Positions 1 through 8,517 of a DNA stretch of 64,000 nt are shown in pieces. A model generated the notes under the pieces. That model had not been told where the DNA came from. It searched no databases and saw only the letters and a program-made list of their open reading frames with translations. The number at the start of each line of letters is the position of its first letter. Position 1 is the first letter of the stretch. The stretch comes from Pseudomonas fulva NBRC 16637 = DSM 17717. Lineage in GTDB: Bacteria; Pseudomonadota; Gammaproteobacteria; Pseudomonadales; Pseudomonadaceae. The DNA is taken from assembly GCF_000730565.1 (NCBI RefSeq), contig NZ_BBIQ01000022.1:23193-87192 (forward strand), in the 5' to 3' direction. A program made the position numbers and the translations under genes.

Positions 1-1257
1 TGCCAGCCACAGCAAGGCCTCACCTGCGCTTCCCAAGGGCAGCAACAAGGTGCCCAATAGCGCCAGCGGCAATACCGCCAAGCTCACCCACGGCACCGCC
101 ACCAGGTTGGCCAGCGGGGCACTCAGGCTCACCGGCAAGCCCACCGCCAGCAGCACTGGGAGCAGCCCGACGGCGATGACCCACTGCGCTCGCGTCCAGG
201 CCTGCCAGGGTTGCCAAGCCCCTAGCCGGTCACTGAAGGTGTAGATGAGCGTGGCCACGGCGCCGAATGACAACCAGAAACCTGGAAGCAGCGCTGCCAA
301 TGGCTCGAACAGCAGTACGGCAACCAGCGCAAGTAACAAGGGGTGAAACGCACCCAGATGACGAAAGCGCAGCCGCCACAGCAGCACCACGGCCAGCATC
401 AGACAGGCGCGCTGTACTGGCACCCCTGCCCCAGCCAGCCAGCCGTAGGCCAGCGCCGCACTCATCGCCAGCGCACAGGCCCAAGGCAGCCACGGCACCC
501 GGGCCGGCCACAGCCCCCAGCGGGCCAACCACGCGACCACGGCGTAGAGCAGACCCGCCACCAGACCGATGTGCTGGCCCGAAATCACCAGCAGGTGCAC
601 GGTGCCGGTTGCCTGTAGCGCCTGCCAGTCCTCGCGTGCCAGGCCTGCCCCATCGCCAAGCACCAGCGCCACCAGCGCGGCTTGCCGACCATTGGCCTCG
701 ACAGCCAGCAGCCGCTCGCGCAGCGCATCGCGCCAGCTGGCTGGCGCGGGCGTCAGTAACTGCCCGGCTTTGACCGTTCCGCTGGCGCCGACCCGGCGTG
801 CCAGCAACTGCGCCTCCCGGTCAGGCCCGTGGGGGTTCAAAAGCCCGCCCGGCCGCTGCAGGGTCACGGCCAGGCGCCACTGCTCGCCGGCACGCAGCGG
901 TGGCCCGTCAAACCAGCTCAATTGCAGGCGTTGCGGCAATTCGGCACGCCGGGAATGCGCCCCCTCAAGGTCGAAGCGAACGCCTTGCGCGGTGCGCGCC
1001 GGCAGGCCGACCACGCGCCCTTCCAGCCATAACGTGCGACCCTCGAGCCCTGGCGCCAGACGATCATCCATGGCCTGCTTGGCAGACCAGCAAGCCCAGC
1101 AAAAGCCCAGCAGGAACACGCCCAGTAACCACCCGCGGGTGAACAGACTGACGACAGCGCCCGCCGCAAGCAATAACAGCCATCCGACCGATGGCAGTTG
1201 AGGCACCAGGCCGAGGCTGAGCAGACCAAGTGCAAGCGCCAACATCCCTGTGCGCAT
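1..1257 (-). CDS. comEC: ComEC/Rec2 DNA-uptake channel, N-terminal 419 residues (runs off the window)
   Basis: Inner-membrane channel that carries single-stranded DNA into the cytoplasm during natural transformation. The reading frame is open from the ATG at 1257 to base 1, so only the N-terminal part is present. It begins MRTGMLALALGLLSLG with hydrophobic segments, continues into a soluble beta-rich domain with the fragment SWFDGPPLRAGEQW, and then has the family motif HLLVISGQHIGLVAGL around residues 215-230, at the start of the competence membrane domain, followed by more hydrophobic helices. The C-terminal beta-lactamase-like domain would lie outside the window. Seen: the frame and motif. 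Known: SGxH is diagnostic of ComEC. The gene is transcribed divergently from the DUF2062 gene. No frameshift is visible in the part present. Confidence 0.93.
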   Translation of the reverse strand, partial: MRTGMLALALGLLSLGLVPQLPSVGWLLLLAAGAVVSLFTRGWLLGVFLLGFCWACWSAKQAMDDRLAPGLEGRTLWLEGRVVGLPARTAQGVRFDLEGAHSRRAELPQRLQLSWFDGPPLRAGEQWRLAVTLQRPGGLLNPHGPDREAQLLARRVGASGTVKAGQLLTPAPASWRDALRERLLAVEANGRQAALVALVLGDGAGLAREDWQALQATGTVHLLVISGQHIGLVAGLLYAVVAWLARWGLWPARVPWLPWACALAMSAALAYGWLAGAGVPVQRACLMLAVVLLWRLRFRHLGAFHPLLLALVAVLLFEPLAALLPGFWLSFGAVATLIYTFSDRLGAWQPWQAWTRAQWVIAVGLLPVLLAVGLPVSLSAPLANLVAVPWVSLAVLPLALLGTLLLPLGSAGEALLWLA

Positions 1258-1399
1258 GAGGTAGAGCTCCAGAAGCTGTATCAACCTCTGAGGCATAGCC
1301 CACTTGTCGGCAATGCTTGCTCAACAATTGTCACAAACTCTGAACGAGGCCGACCGGGAATCAGGGCATACTGCCTCGGTCAACGCTCCGGGAGCCCCC

Positions 1400-1903
1400 A
1401 TGCCGCGCCGACTATTCAAACGCTACATGCCGGACCCGAGCAGTATTCGGGAACACAAGTCCTTACGCTTTTTCGGCACGTTGCTGCATGACCCGAACCT
1501 GTGGCACCTGAACCGTCATTCGGTAGCACGAGCCATGGGCGTCGGCCTGTTCGCCGCCTTGATCCCGATGCCTGCGCAAATGCTGCTGGCCGCGGCGTTG
1601 GCCATTCCGTTGCGGGGTAACCTGCCGATCGCCGTCAGCCTGGTGTGGCTGACTAACCCGCTGACCATGCCACCGGTGTTTTTCGTGACCTACATGGTCG
1701 GTGCCTGGCTGATGCAGGTACCGCCACGCGCGCTGCCCGACACATTGACCTTCTAGTGGATCACCGACCAACTGTCGACGGTCTGGCAACCCTTCCTGCT
1801 CGGTTCAATCGTCTGCGCCGTGCTGCTGGGTATGCTCGGCTATTTCAGCACCCTGCTGTACTGGCGCTGGTGGGTGGGCCGGCAATGGCGTCGTCGCCAA
1901 TGC
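1400..1903 (+). pseudogene. DUF2062 membrane protein interrupted by an in-frame amber codon
   Basis: Small inner-membrane protein of unknown function. The ATG at 1400 opens MPRRLFKRYMPDPSSIREH, the usual start of the Pseudomonas DUF2062 family, and two hydrophobic segments follow. The frame is cut by TAG at 1754-1756 after 118 residues, yet the same frame then continues with recognisable family sequence (WITDQLSTVWQPFLLGS, a third hydrophobic segment and the basic tail WRWWVGRQWRRR). One base change, for example from CAG or GAG, would explain this. The readthrough frame also lacks a stop where the family normally ends and runs to 2032, under the convergent permease gene. The C-terminal boundary given is therefore approximate. 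Either this is a recent pseudogene, a readthrough gene or a sequencing error. Confidence 0.75.
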
Positions 1904-1915
1904 CGGTGCAACGTT

Positions 1916-2695
1916 TCAGGCACGCATGCCCCGGCCACTGACCAGCAGCCGCACGCACAGCAGGTAGAGCACGGCAGTGGCCACCAGCATGAAGGTGATC
2001 GCCGTGCCAATGCTGATGTCCGACACCCCTAGAATGCCGTAGCGGAACGAATTGACCATGTGCAGCACAGGGTTGGCCAACGAGACGGTCTGCCAGAACG
2101 GTGGCAGCAGGGTGATCGAATAGAACACGCCGCCCAGGTAGGTCAGCGGGGTCAGCACGAACGTCGGGATGATCGAGATGTCGTCGAAATTGCGAGCAAA
2201 CACCGCGTTGACGAAGCCTAGCAACGAGAAGATGGTCGCCGTCAACAGCACCACCACCACGGTCACCCCCAGGTGATGCACCTGCAGGTCGGTGAAGAAC
2301 ATCGACAGGATGGTCACGATCACACCTACCGCCAAGCCACGCAGTACTCCGCCCAGTACGTAGCCCACCAGGATGGTGTGTGGCGACACCGGCGAAACCA
2401 TCAACTCCTCGATCGAGCGCTGGAACTTGCTACCGAAGAAGCTCGAGACCACGTTGCCGTAGGAGTTGGTGATCACCGACATCATGATCAGCCCCGGTAC
2501 GATGTACTGCATGTAGGTGAACCCACCCATGTCGCCGATCTGCCGACCAATCAGGTTTCCGAAGATGACGAAGTACAGGACCATGGTGATCGCCGGGGGC
2601 AGCAAGGTCTGCGGCCAGATGCGCAGGAAGCGCCGTACCTCGCGATAGACGATGGTGTTCAGGGCGACCCAGTTGGTGCGCAGCTCCACACTCAT
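1916..2695 (-). CDS. ABC-2 type exporter permease, YadH-like (259 aa)
   Basis: Membrane half of a two-component ABC exporter, probably working as a dimer with the ATPase encoded just upstream. It begins MSVELRTNWVALNTIVYREVRRFLRIW, an amphipathic lead-in typical of ABC-2 permeases, and has about six hydrophobic segments. Between them lies the family region PGLIMMSVITNSYGNVVSSFFG. Length matches E. coli YadH (256 aa). The ATG overlaps the TGA of the ATPase gene by four bases (2692-2695), so translation is probably coupled. Substrate is unknown; homologues are often annotated as NodJ/multidrug-like without proof. The 3' end meets the convergent DUF2062 relic. Confidence 0.9.
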   Translation of the reverse strand: MSVELRTNWVALNTIVYREVRRFLRIWPQTLLPPAITMVLYFVIFGNLIGRQIGDMGGFTYMQYIVPGLIMMSVITNSYGNVVSSFFGSKFQRSIEELMVSPVSPHTILVGYVLGGVLRGLAVGVIVTILSMFFTDLQVHHLGVTVVVVLLTATIFSLLGFVNAVFARNFDDISIIPTFVLTPLTYLGGVFYSITLLPPFWQTVSLANPVLHMVNSFRYGILGVSDISIGTAITFMLVATAVLYLLCVRLLVSGRGMRA

Positions 2696-3624
2696 ACGGC
2701 CACCTTCGACAGGTTCTTTTCCACCAGTGACACGAACAGCTCCTCAAGTCGATTGGTCTTGTTGCGCAGGCTCAATACCTCGATGTTCAGCAGCGCCAAC
2801 TGGCTGAACAGCGCGGTAATGCCGATGTCCTTGTCCACCTGTACTTCCAGCGTATGAGGCGTCAGCAATCGGCAAGGATACCCTTGCAGGGCCGGGGCAC
2901 TGGCCAGGTCCTGCTTGAGGTCGAGCACGAAGGTTTCAACGTGCAGCTTGCCCAGCAGGTTGCGCATGCTGGTGTTCTCGACGATGGTGCCGTGGTCGAT
3001 GATGCCGATGTTGCGGCACAGCTGTTCGGCCTCTTCCAGGTAATGGGTGGTGAGGATGATGGTGATGCCCTTCTCGTTGAGTTCGGTGAGAAAGCTCCAC
3101 ATCGAACGGCGCAGTTCAATGTCCACCCCGGCAGTGGGTTCGTCGAGAATCAGCAAGCGCGGTTCGTGGATCAGCGCGCGGGCAATCATCAAGCGGCGTT
3201 TCATGCCGCCAGAAAGCGAACGCGACGGTACATCGCGCTTGTCCCAAAGGCCCAGCTGGGTCAGGTATTGCTCGGCCCGCTCCTTGGCGATTTTTGGCGC
3301 AATGCCATAGTAGCCGGCCTGGGTCACGACAATGTCGAAACACTTCTCGAACTGGTTGAAGTTGAATTCCTGCGGCACGACGCCCAGGCAGCGCTTGAGC
3401 GCAGACGGCGCACGGTCTAGGTCGTGACCGAACACGTTGACCGTGCCGCTGGTCTTGTTCACCAGGGTAGAAAGGATGCCGATGGTGGTGGACTTGCCGG
3501 CGCCGTTGGGGCCAAGCAAGGCGAAGAAGTCGCCTTCGGCAACATCGAGGTCGATGCCATTGAGGGCTTGAAAGCCGTTGCCGTAGGTCTTGGTCAGCTG
3601 TCGGATGGACAGGGCAGAACTCAT
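2692..3624 (-). CDS. ABC exporter ATP-binding protein, YadG-like (310 aa)
   Basis: Cytoplasmic ATPase that powers the neighbouring permease. Motifs in order: Walker A GPNGAGKST near residue 38, Q-loop VVPQEFNFNQF, signature LSGGMKRRL near residue 138, Walker B LLILDEPTAGVD and the switch histidine in ILTTHYLEEAE. A C-terminal region of about 90 residues follows, as in the NodI/DrrA/YadG group. Length is close to E. coli YadG (308 aa). It is the first gene of a two-gene operon read toward the permease. Seen: all catalytic motifs intact. Inferred: export of an unidentified lipid or small molecule. Confidence 0.93.
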   Translation of the reverse strand: MSSALSIRQLTKTYGNGFQALNGIDLDVAEGDFFALLGPNGAGKSTTIGILSTLVNKTSGTVNVFGHDLDRAPSALKRCLGVVPQEFNFNQFEKCFDIVVTQAGYYGIAPKIAKERAEQYLTQLGLWDKRDVPSRSLSGGMKRRLMIARALIHEPRLLILDEPTAGVDIELRRSMWSFLTELNEKGITIILTTHYLEEAEQLCRNIGIIDHGTIVENTSMRNLLGKLHVETFVLDLKQDLASAPALQGYPCRLLTPHTLEVQVDKDIGITALFSQLALLNIEVLSLRNKTNRLEELFVSLVEKNLSKVAV

Positions 3625-3769
3625 AGCGGGTCACTTACCGAAGAATAGGGTTCAGGACACGCCAGACAGGTTCACTGGCGCAGTGAGTGCGGCCAATGGT
3701 GCAAGGCTCGGCCGCACAAGTACAGTCACGTGTATCGATAGTGACTATCGAAACGGCTGCGGTGTTCGA

Positions 3770-4393
3770 TCAGGTCAGCGCAGTCATCACGCCAGCCTGA
3801 TAGGCCGGGCGGCTCTTGAGGCGTTCGTACCACGCCTTGAGGTGGTACATGTCCGGACGCTCGATGGGCATCTCGAACCAGGCGTAGGCGAAGCACCCCA
3901 GTGGGATATCACCCATGCCAATGTGTTCTCCCGACAGATACGGCTGTGTGGCCAGGGCCTGATCGGCCATGGACAGCAACTGTGCGCACTGCTTGTGCGC
4001 CGCATTGATCGCCACCCAGTCCCGCTGATCTTCAGGGGTGCGCAGCATGCCCCAGAATAGCGGACGGAAAGGGGTCGCCAGGGAAGAGGTGGTCCAGTCC
4101 ATCCACTTATCGGCCAGGGCGCGCTGGCGCGGATCGTCCAGGTACCAGCCCTGCGCCTGACCATATTCGGCGCACAAGTAGCGGACGATGGCGTTGGATT
4201 CCCACAGGGTCAGGTCGCCATCTTCCAGCATAGGCACCAGGCCATTTGGGTTGCGTGCGCGGTAGTACGGCTCATCTACCACGCCGAAAGCGCCTCCAGC
4301 GTCGATCGACTCGAAATCCAGATCCAGCTCATGGGCAATCCACAATGCCTTGCGCACATTGCTCGAGTTCTTGCGGCCCCAGATCTTCAGCAT
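3770..4393 (-). CDS. Glutathione S-transferase family protein (207 aa)
   Basis: Cytosolic thioredoxin-fold transferase that would conjugate glutathione to electrophiles or use it as cofactor. I place the start at the ATG at 4393, giving MLKIWGRKNSSNVRKALWIA, the usual start of this family; a longer in-frame extension upstream has no family similarity. The N-terminal thioredoxin half contains NPNGLVPMLEDGD with the cis-proline and then LWESNAIVRYL, where the glutamate and serine bind the gamma-glutamyl group. The helical C-terminal half ends in LKAWYERLKSRPAY. S10/S11 in the NSSNV segment is the likely catalytic serine region. Divergent from fadE and on the same strand as the ABC genes, as in the PA2811-PA2815 order of P. 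aeruginosa. Confidence 0.92.
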   Translation of the reverse strand: MLKIWGRKNSSNVRKALWIAHELDLDFESIDAGGAFGVVDEPYYRARNPNGLVPMLEDGDLTLWESNAIVRYLCAEYGQAQGWYLDDPRQRALADKWMDWTTSSLATPFRPLFWGMLRTPEDQRDWVAINAAHKQCAQLLSMADQALATQPYLSGEHIGMGDIPLGCFAYAWFEMPIERPDMYHLKAWYERLKSRPAYQAGVMTALT

Positions 4394-4592
4394 GACGACG
4401 TCCTCAGGAATGCTCAGGTCATGCAGTCTACTCCAGACATTAGCCGGCTGTACGCGCGAAGATACCGGCAAGAACGAGCATGAACTGAAACTCACGCTGC
4501 CACACCCTGTCACTGTTCTGACAGTGCCGTTCATAGCGTGGTGTCTAAGCTCTGTGGGATGGCCAAGCCCCTGGTTCCAAGGAGGAGTGATT

Positions 4593-7040
4593 ATGTTGCT
4601 GTTGTGGCTGCTAGTGCTGGTGATCGGCACTCTTTACCTCATGCACCGGCGCCTGCCGCCCTTGCAGATACTTGGCATCGTTGCCGTCTACACGCTGCTG
4701 ATGGGCATCTTCAGCAAAGCCCCCGGCTGGCTGTTGGTTGTGGTGTGGCTGGTGATCGCGCTCAACGCCGCGCTCGTGTTACTGCCCGAGTGGCGCCGCA
4801 AGGTATTCACGGGCCCGGTGTTCAAATGGTTCAAGCGCACATTGCCCCCCATGTCGCAGACCGAGCGCGAGGCGATCGATGCCGGCACCGTGTGGTGGGA
4901 CGGCGAGCTGTTCAGTGGCCGCCCCGACTGGCGTACCCTGCTCGCCTACCCTGCGCCAATGCTCACCGAAGAGGAGCAGGCCTTCCTCGATGGCCCGACC
5001 GAGGCACTCTGCGCGATGGTCAGCGACTGGCAGATCGGCCAGGACATGGACCTGCCACCGCAGGCCTGGCAGCACATCAAGGATCACGGGTTCTTCGCCC
5101 TCATCATTCCCAAGGCGTACGGGGGAAAGGGCTTTTCCGCCTACGCCCACTCCCAGGTGGCGATGAAACTCGCCACGCGCAGCGGTGACCTGGCCTCCAC
5201 GGTCATGGTCCCCAATTCGCTGGGCCCTGCCGAGTTGCTGCTGCATTACGGCACCGACGAACAGCGCGATCACTACCTGCCGCGCCTGGCTCGCGGTGAA
5301 GACATCCCCTGCTTTGCCCTCACAGGTCCCCACGCTGGCTCCGACGCCGGGGCAATGCCCGACACTGGCGTGATCTGCAAAGGCCAGTGGAAGGGGGAAG
5401 ACGTCATAGGCCTGCGCCTGAACTGGGAGAAGCGTTACATCACCCTCGGGCCGGTCGCCACCCTGCTGGGCCTTGCCTTCAAGGCTTACGACCCGGACCA
5501 CTTGCTCGGCGAGACAGAAGAACTTGGCATCAGCCTGGCGCTGATTCCCACCGACACACCCGGCGTTGAGATCGGCAAACGCCACCTGCCGTTGGGCGCG
5601 GCTTTCATGAATGGCCCCAACAGTGGCAAGGACGTGTTCATCCCCCTGGACTACCTGATTGGCGGCAAGGACATGCTCGGCAAGGGCTGGATGATGCTGA
5701 TGAACTGCCTGTCGGTAGGCCGCTCCATCTCGCTGCCGGCAGTTGGCACGGGCGCTGCCAAGTACACCAGCCTGGTCACAGGCCAATACGCGAACATCCG
5801 CGAGCAGTTCAACGTGCCCCTGGCGGCCTTCGAGGGTATCCAGGAATCGTTGGCACGCATCGGCGGCAACGCCTGGTTGATGGACAGCGCCCGCTTGCTC
5901 ACGGCCAAGGCCGTGGATTTGGGTGAGAAACCGTCGGTGCTGTCGGCGATTCTCAAGTACCACCTGACCGAGCGCGGCCGTGAGTGCATTCAGCACGCGA
6001 TGGACGTGCACGGCGGCAAGGGCATCATCATGGGCCCCAACAACTACCTGGGCCGCAACTGGCAGGGCGCGCCCATATTCATTACCGTCGAGGGGGCCAA
6101 CATCCTCTCGCGCAACCTGATGATCTTCGGCCAAGGCGCCATACGCTGCCATCCGTTCGTACTCAAGGAAATGGCCCTGGCCGCGCGCCAGGACCAGGAC
6201 CAGGCGCTGGTGGAGTTCGATGATTTGCTGGCCAAGCACATTGGTTTTGCGACGGGCAATGCGGCCAGCACCCTGATCTACGGACTGGGCCTGGGCCGCT
6301 TCGAGCAGGTGCCCGGCGATGCCCTGAGCCAAGGCTACTTCCGCGCCCTCAACCGCCAGGCGGCGGCATTTGCCCTGTTGGCCGACCTGTCCATGATGCT
6401 GCTCGGTGGTGCACTTAAGCGCCGCGAGCGACTGAGCGCGCGGCTGGGTGATGTACTGAGCTATCTGTATCTGGCCAGCGCAGCGCTCAAACGCTACCAC
6501 GATCAGGGCTCGGCCGAGCACCTGCGGCCGCTGTTGCGCTGGGCCTTGGAAGAGAGTCTGGGGCAAGCCGAACGCGCCCTGGATCGGCTGCTCGATAACT
6601 TCCCCAATCGCTTCGTGGGCTGTGCACTGCGCGTACTGGTGTTCCCTTTCGGTCGGCGCCATACCGGCCCCAGTGACGAACTCGATGCCCAAGTGGCTGA
6701 GCTGATCGGCCGTAGAAAGGGTGATCCGGCCCTGGAAGAACTGCTTGCCGGCTGCTACCGCCCACAGGGCGAGAACGACCCCGTTGCCGCCCTCCAGCAG
6801 GCCAGCGATCTGCTCGACAGCACGGCACCGCTGAGCAAGGCCTTGCACCAGGCGCTCAAGCAAGGCGATGTCCGCCCTGCGCCTGGCCAGTCGACCATCG
6901 ATGCAGCGGTCGAGGCTGGCGTCTTGCAACCGGACGAGGGGCAACGCCTGCACGCGGCTGAACAGGCGCGGCGCAAGGTCATCGATGTGGATGCCTTTGA
7001 CAAGGTGCAGTTGACACCCGAACCCGGGAAAGTGCGCTGA
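4593..7040 (+). CDS. fadE: FadE-type acyl-CoA dehydrogenase (815 aa)
   Basis: Catalyses the first step of fatty-acid beta-oxidation, the FAD-dependent 2,3-dehydrogenation of acyl-CoA. The ATG at 4593 follows a strong ribosome site (aaggaggag, about 5 bases away). The protein begins with two hydrophobic segments (MLLLWLLVLVIGTLYL and a second near residues 27-60), consistent with membrane association. The dehydrogenase body follows, with FALTGPHAGSDAGAMPD (FAD/substrate loop), KRYITLGPVA and DVHGGKGIIMGPNNYLGR, and then a C-terminal DUF1974-like helical region. The length matches E. coli FadE (814 aa) rather than the roughly 390-residue short-chain enzymes. Monocistronic, and divergent from the GST gene. 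Confidence 0.94.
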   Translation: MLLLWLLVLVIGTLYLMHRRLPPLQILGIVAVYTLLMGIFSKAPGWLLVVVWLVIALNAALVLLPEWRRKVFTGPVFKWFKRTLPPMSQTEREAIDAGTVWWDGELFSGRPDWRTLLAYPAPMLTEEEQAFLDGPTEALCAMVSDWQIGQDMDLPPQAWQHIKDHGFFALIIPKAYGGKGFSAYAHSQVAMKLATRSGDLASTVMVPNSLGPAELLLHYGTDEQRDHYLPRLARGEDIPCFALTGPHAGSDAGAMPDTGVICKGQWKGEDVIGLRLNWEKRYITLGPVATLLGLAFKAYDPDHLLGETEELGISLALIPTDTPGVEIGKRHLPLGAAFMNGPNSGKDVFIPLDYLIGGKDMLGKGWMMLMNCLSVGRSISLPAVGTGAAKYTSLVTGQYANIREQFNVPLAAFEGIQESLARIGGNAWLMDSARLLTAKAVDLGEKPSVLSAILKYHLTERGRECIQHAMDVHGGKGIIMGPNNYLGRNWQGAPIFITVEGANILSRNLMIFGQGAIRCHPFVLKEMALAARQDQDQALVEFDDLLAKHIGFATGNAASTLIYGLGLGRFEQVPGDALSQGYFRALNRQAAAFALLADLSMMLLGGALKRRERLSARLGDVLSYLYLASAALKRYHDQGSAEHLRPLLRWALEESLGQAERALDRLLDNFPNRFVGCALRVLVFPFGRRHTGPSDELDAQVAELIGRRKGDPALEELLAGCYRPQGENDPVAALQQASDLLDSTAPLSKALHQALKQGDVRPAPGQSTIDAAVEAGVLQPDEGQRLHAAEQARRKVIDVDAFDKVQLTPEPGKVR

Positions 7041-7065
7041 GTCTTTCCGAACGACAGGGGAGGCG

Positions 7066-7071
7066 TATACT
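7066..7071 (+). promoter_or_regulatory. Possible -10 box (TATACT) for the PA2817-like gene
   Basis: TATACT lies 36 bases before the next start codon, in a short GC-rich gap after fadE. The matching -35 region (around 7044, TTTCCG) is poor, so this is a weak call. Confidence 0.3.
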
Positions 7072-7106
7072 CCGCCCCCCTTTCAGCCATACCGAGGACC
7101 CCTGCC

Positions 7107-7517
7107 ATGGCCAACCCACACCTGGAATACCACCTGCAATTGCTGCAGCACCTGCGCACCATCCTCGTGGCGCTGGGCGAAGCGGAGCAGGTGCCGGAAG
7201 AAAGCCATACCCTGTTCCTCGAGCGCTTTGACGAACTGCTAACCGTGTTGCCACAAGACCCACTGCAAAGCCAGTACCTGGGCCAGGACTTGATCTGCCA
7301 AGTGATTCAGCGTTACCCGCAAATCGCACATTTGGTGCCCCGCGATCTGCTATGGTTCTTTGCCGGTGATTGCCTGCACTTCATGCCTGATGAAGAGCTG
7401 GATATGTATCAACAGCTCGAGGAGCTTCGCTTCGCAGCGCAGGAAAGCGGTCAACCCTTTGACTGGCATCAGCACAAGCAGCTGCTGAGCCAACAACGCC
7501 AAGGCAGTAGCCACTGA
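7107..7517 (+). CDS. PA2817-like conserved hypothetical protein (136 aa)
   Basis: Small soluble, helix-rich, acidic protein of unknown function that starts MANPHLEYHLQLLQHLRTIL. No signal peptide, membrane segment or catalytic motif is visible. A conserved-looking block LVPRDLLWFFAGDCLHFMPDEEL lies near residues 72-95. It follows fadE by 66 bases in the same direction, the position held in P. aeruginosa by the gene downstream of the acyl-CoA dehydrogenase, and I assign the family from that context plus remembered similarity. A strong hairpin ends the unit. Confidence 0.7.
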   Translation: MANPHLEYHLQLLQHLRTILVALGEAEQVPEESHTLFLERFDELLTVLPQDPLQSQYLGQDLICQVIQRYPQIAHLVPRDLLWFFAGDCLHFMPDEELDMYQQLEELRFAAQESGQPFDWHQHKQLLSQQRQGSSH

Positions 7518-7524
7518 TTCACCC

Positions 7525-7553
7525 AGGTATCCCACGCCGGACGTGGGATACCT
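7525..7553 (+). terminator. Strong hairpin after the PA2817-like gene
   Basis: A perfect 12-bp stem (aggtatcccacg and cgtgggatacct) encloses a 5-base loop eight bases after the stop codon. No T-run follows, so it may act as an mRNA 3' end or a Rho-assisted terminator rather than a classic intrinsic one. Confidence 0.6.
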
Positions 7554-7559
7554 CGTCCT

Positions 7560-7883
7560 CCCATGGAACGTGTTCTTATTAATACGTTGCCTTCAGCTGA
7601 TGCCGTATTCACGCTTTCTTACTCTTTGTAGAGAATAGGCCTATTGCGCCACACCGCTCAATTATTAACTCGAAAAAAATTCCCCCGCCCCTCAGAAAAA
7701 TCAACACACAACTAATACATAGTCTTATAGTTAAAAAATATAACAAACATCGAACTCATATTATCCTTGCAACTAAAAAAGTGACTTCTATAAAATTCGC
7801 GCCGAAGTTAAAGAACACCAATACCACTGGCGTTCAATTAACCTTTCAGTCATTTAATATTAGTCACTCGAACAAGGATCCTT
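7560..7883 (+). promoter_or_regulatory. AT-rich leader of the fimbrial operon
   Basis: About 320 bases with no gene, strikingly AT-rich from 7570 to 7870 against GC-rich neighbours, with A-tracts (for example near 7672-7679, 7734-7740 and 7776-7782). Such leaders are typical targets of H-NS-like MvaT/MvaU silencing and commonly carry the promoter of chaperone-usher operons. The pilin ribosome site aaggatcc sits at 7876. I cannot choose a single promoter. Confidence 0.5.
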
Positions 7884-8426
7884 ATGAAAACGTCTCTCCT
7901 GGCCGCATCGCTCGGCTTCCTCATGACGGCCATTGGCACGTCGGCAAACGCCAACACAGGCCTTGTAATGTTTGACGGCAAAATCACTGCCGACACTTGC
8001 CCGATCATCATTTCGCCACCTTCCGGCGCCATCGGCAGCTCCGTGGAGATGGGTGAGCTGCCAGCCAGCGCCTTCAAGGCCAGTGGTGAAGAGTACAACC
8101 AACGCACCTTCGCACTGGTAGTGGAAGAGGGCGCGGTGTGTGGTTTCAGCAGCAACAAAGCCACCGTCACCTTCGAGGGCACTGCCGATGTCAGTGGCAA
8201 CTATTTCGCGGTCACCCCTACTTCCGATGGTGCCAAGAACGTAGCCATCGCGCTGCGTGACCGCACTGGCAGTGCGGTCGCCCCAGGTAGCGCATCGGCC
8301 GAGTACGACCTGAATGATACGGGCCAGTCTCGCATGGTGTTCCACGCGACCTACCGCGCAACCAGCGTACCTGTGTTGCCAGGCGCAGCGTCGGCCAGCA
8401 TTCACTTCACCGTCGACATCATCTGA
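7884..8426 (+). CDS. Fimbrial major subunit (type 1 pilin family, 180 aa)
   Basis: Secreted pilin that would polymerise into the fimbrial rod by donor-strand exchange. The signal peptide is MKTSLLAASLGFLMTAIGTSANA, with cleavage near ANA-N. The mature part opens with a strand around GLVMFDGKITADTC, and the two cysteines (DTC and AVC, about residues 39 and 91) match the conserved pilin disulfide. Length is normal for the family. The C-terminus is SIHFTVDII and lacks the usual penultimate tyrosine of the final beta strand, though its alternating pattern is retained. First gene of the four-gene operon, followed by a hairpin and then the chaperone. Confidence 0.9.
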   Translation: MKTSLLAASLGFLMTAIGTSANANTGLVMFDGKITADTCPIIISPPSGAIGSSVEMGELPASAFKASGEEYNQRTFALVVEEGAVCGFSSNKATVTFEGTADVSGNYFAVTPTSDGAKNVAIALRDRTGSAVAPGSASAEYDLNDTGQSRMVFHATYRATSVPVLPGAASASIHFTVDII

Positions 8427-8432
8427 CCTGCC

Positions 8433-8455
8433 GAGCCCGGCTACAGGCCGGGCTC
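8433..8455 (+). terminator. Intercistronic hairpin after the pilin gene
   Basis: A perfect 9-bp GC-rich stem (gagcccggc and gccgggctc) with a 5-base loop starts six bases after the pilin stop. With no T-run, it more likely stabilises pilin mRNA or attenuates downstream expression, giving more pilin than chaperone and usher. That role is inferred from other pilus operons. Confidence 0.55.
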
Positions 8456-8517
8456 ACACCCTGTACCCCCATCGCGTCCAGGTGCCGTTGCGCACCTGGT
8501 CTAGAGGACGACTTTCA

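Noticed and set aside
4779..6953. 724-codon open frame antisense to fadE
   Set aside because: It is a GC-skewed shadow of fadE; no ribosome site, no family features, Gln/His/Ala-rich translation typical of an antisense frame.
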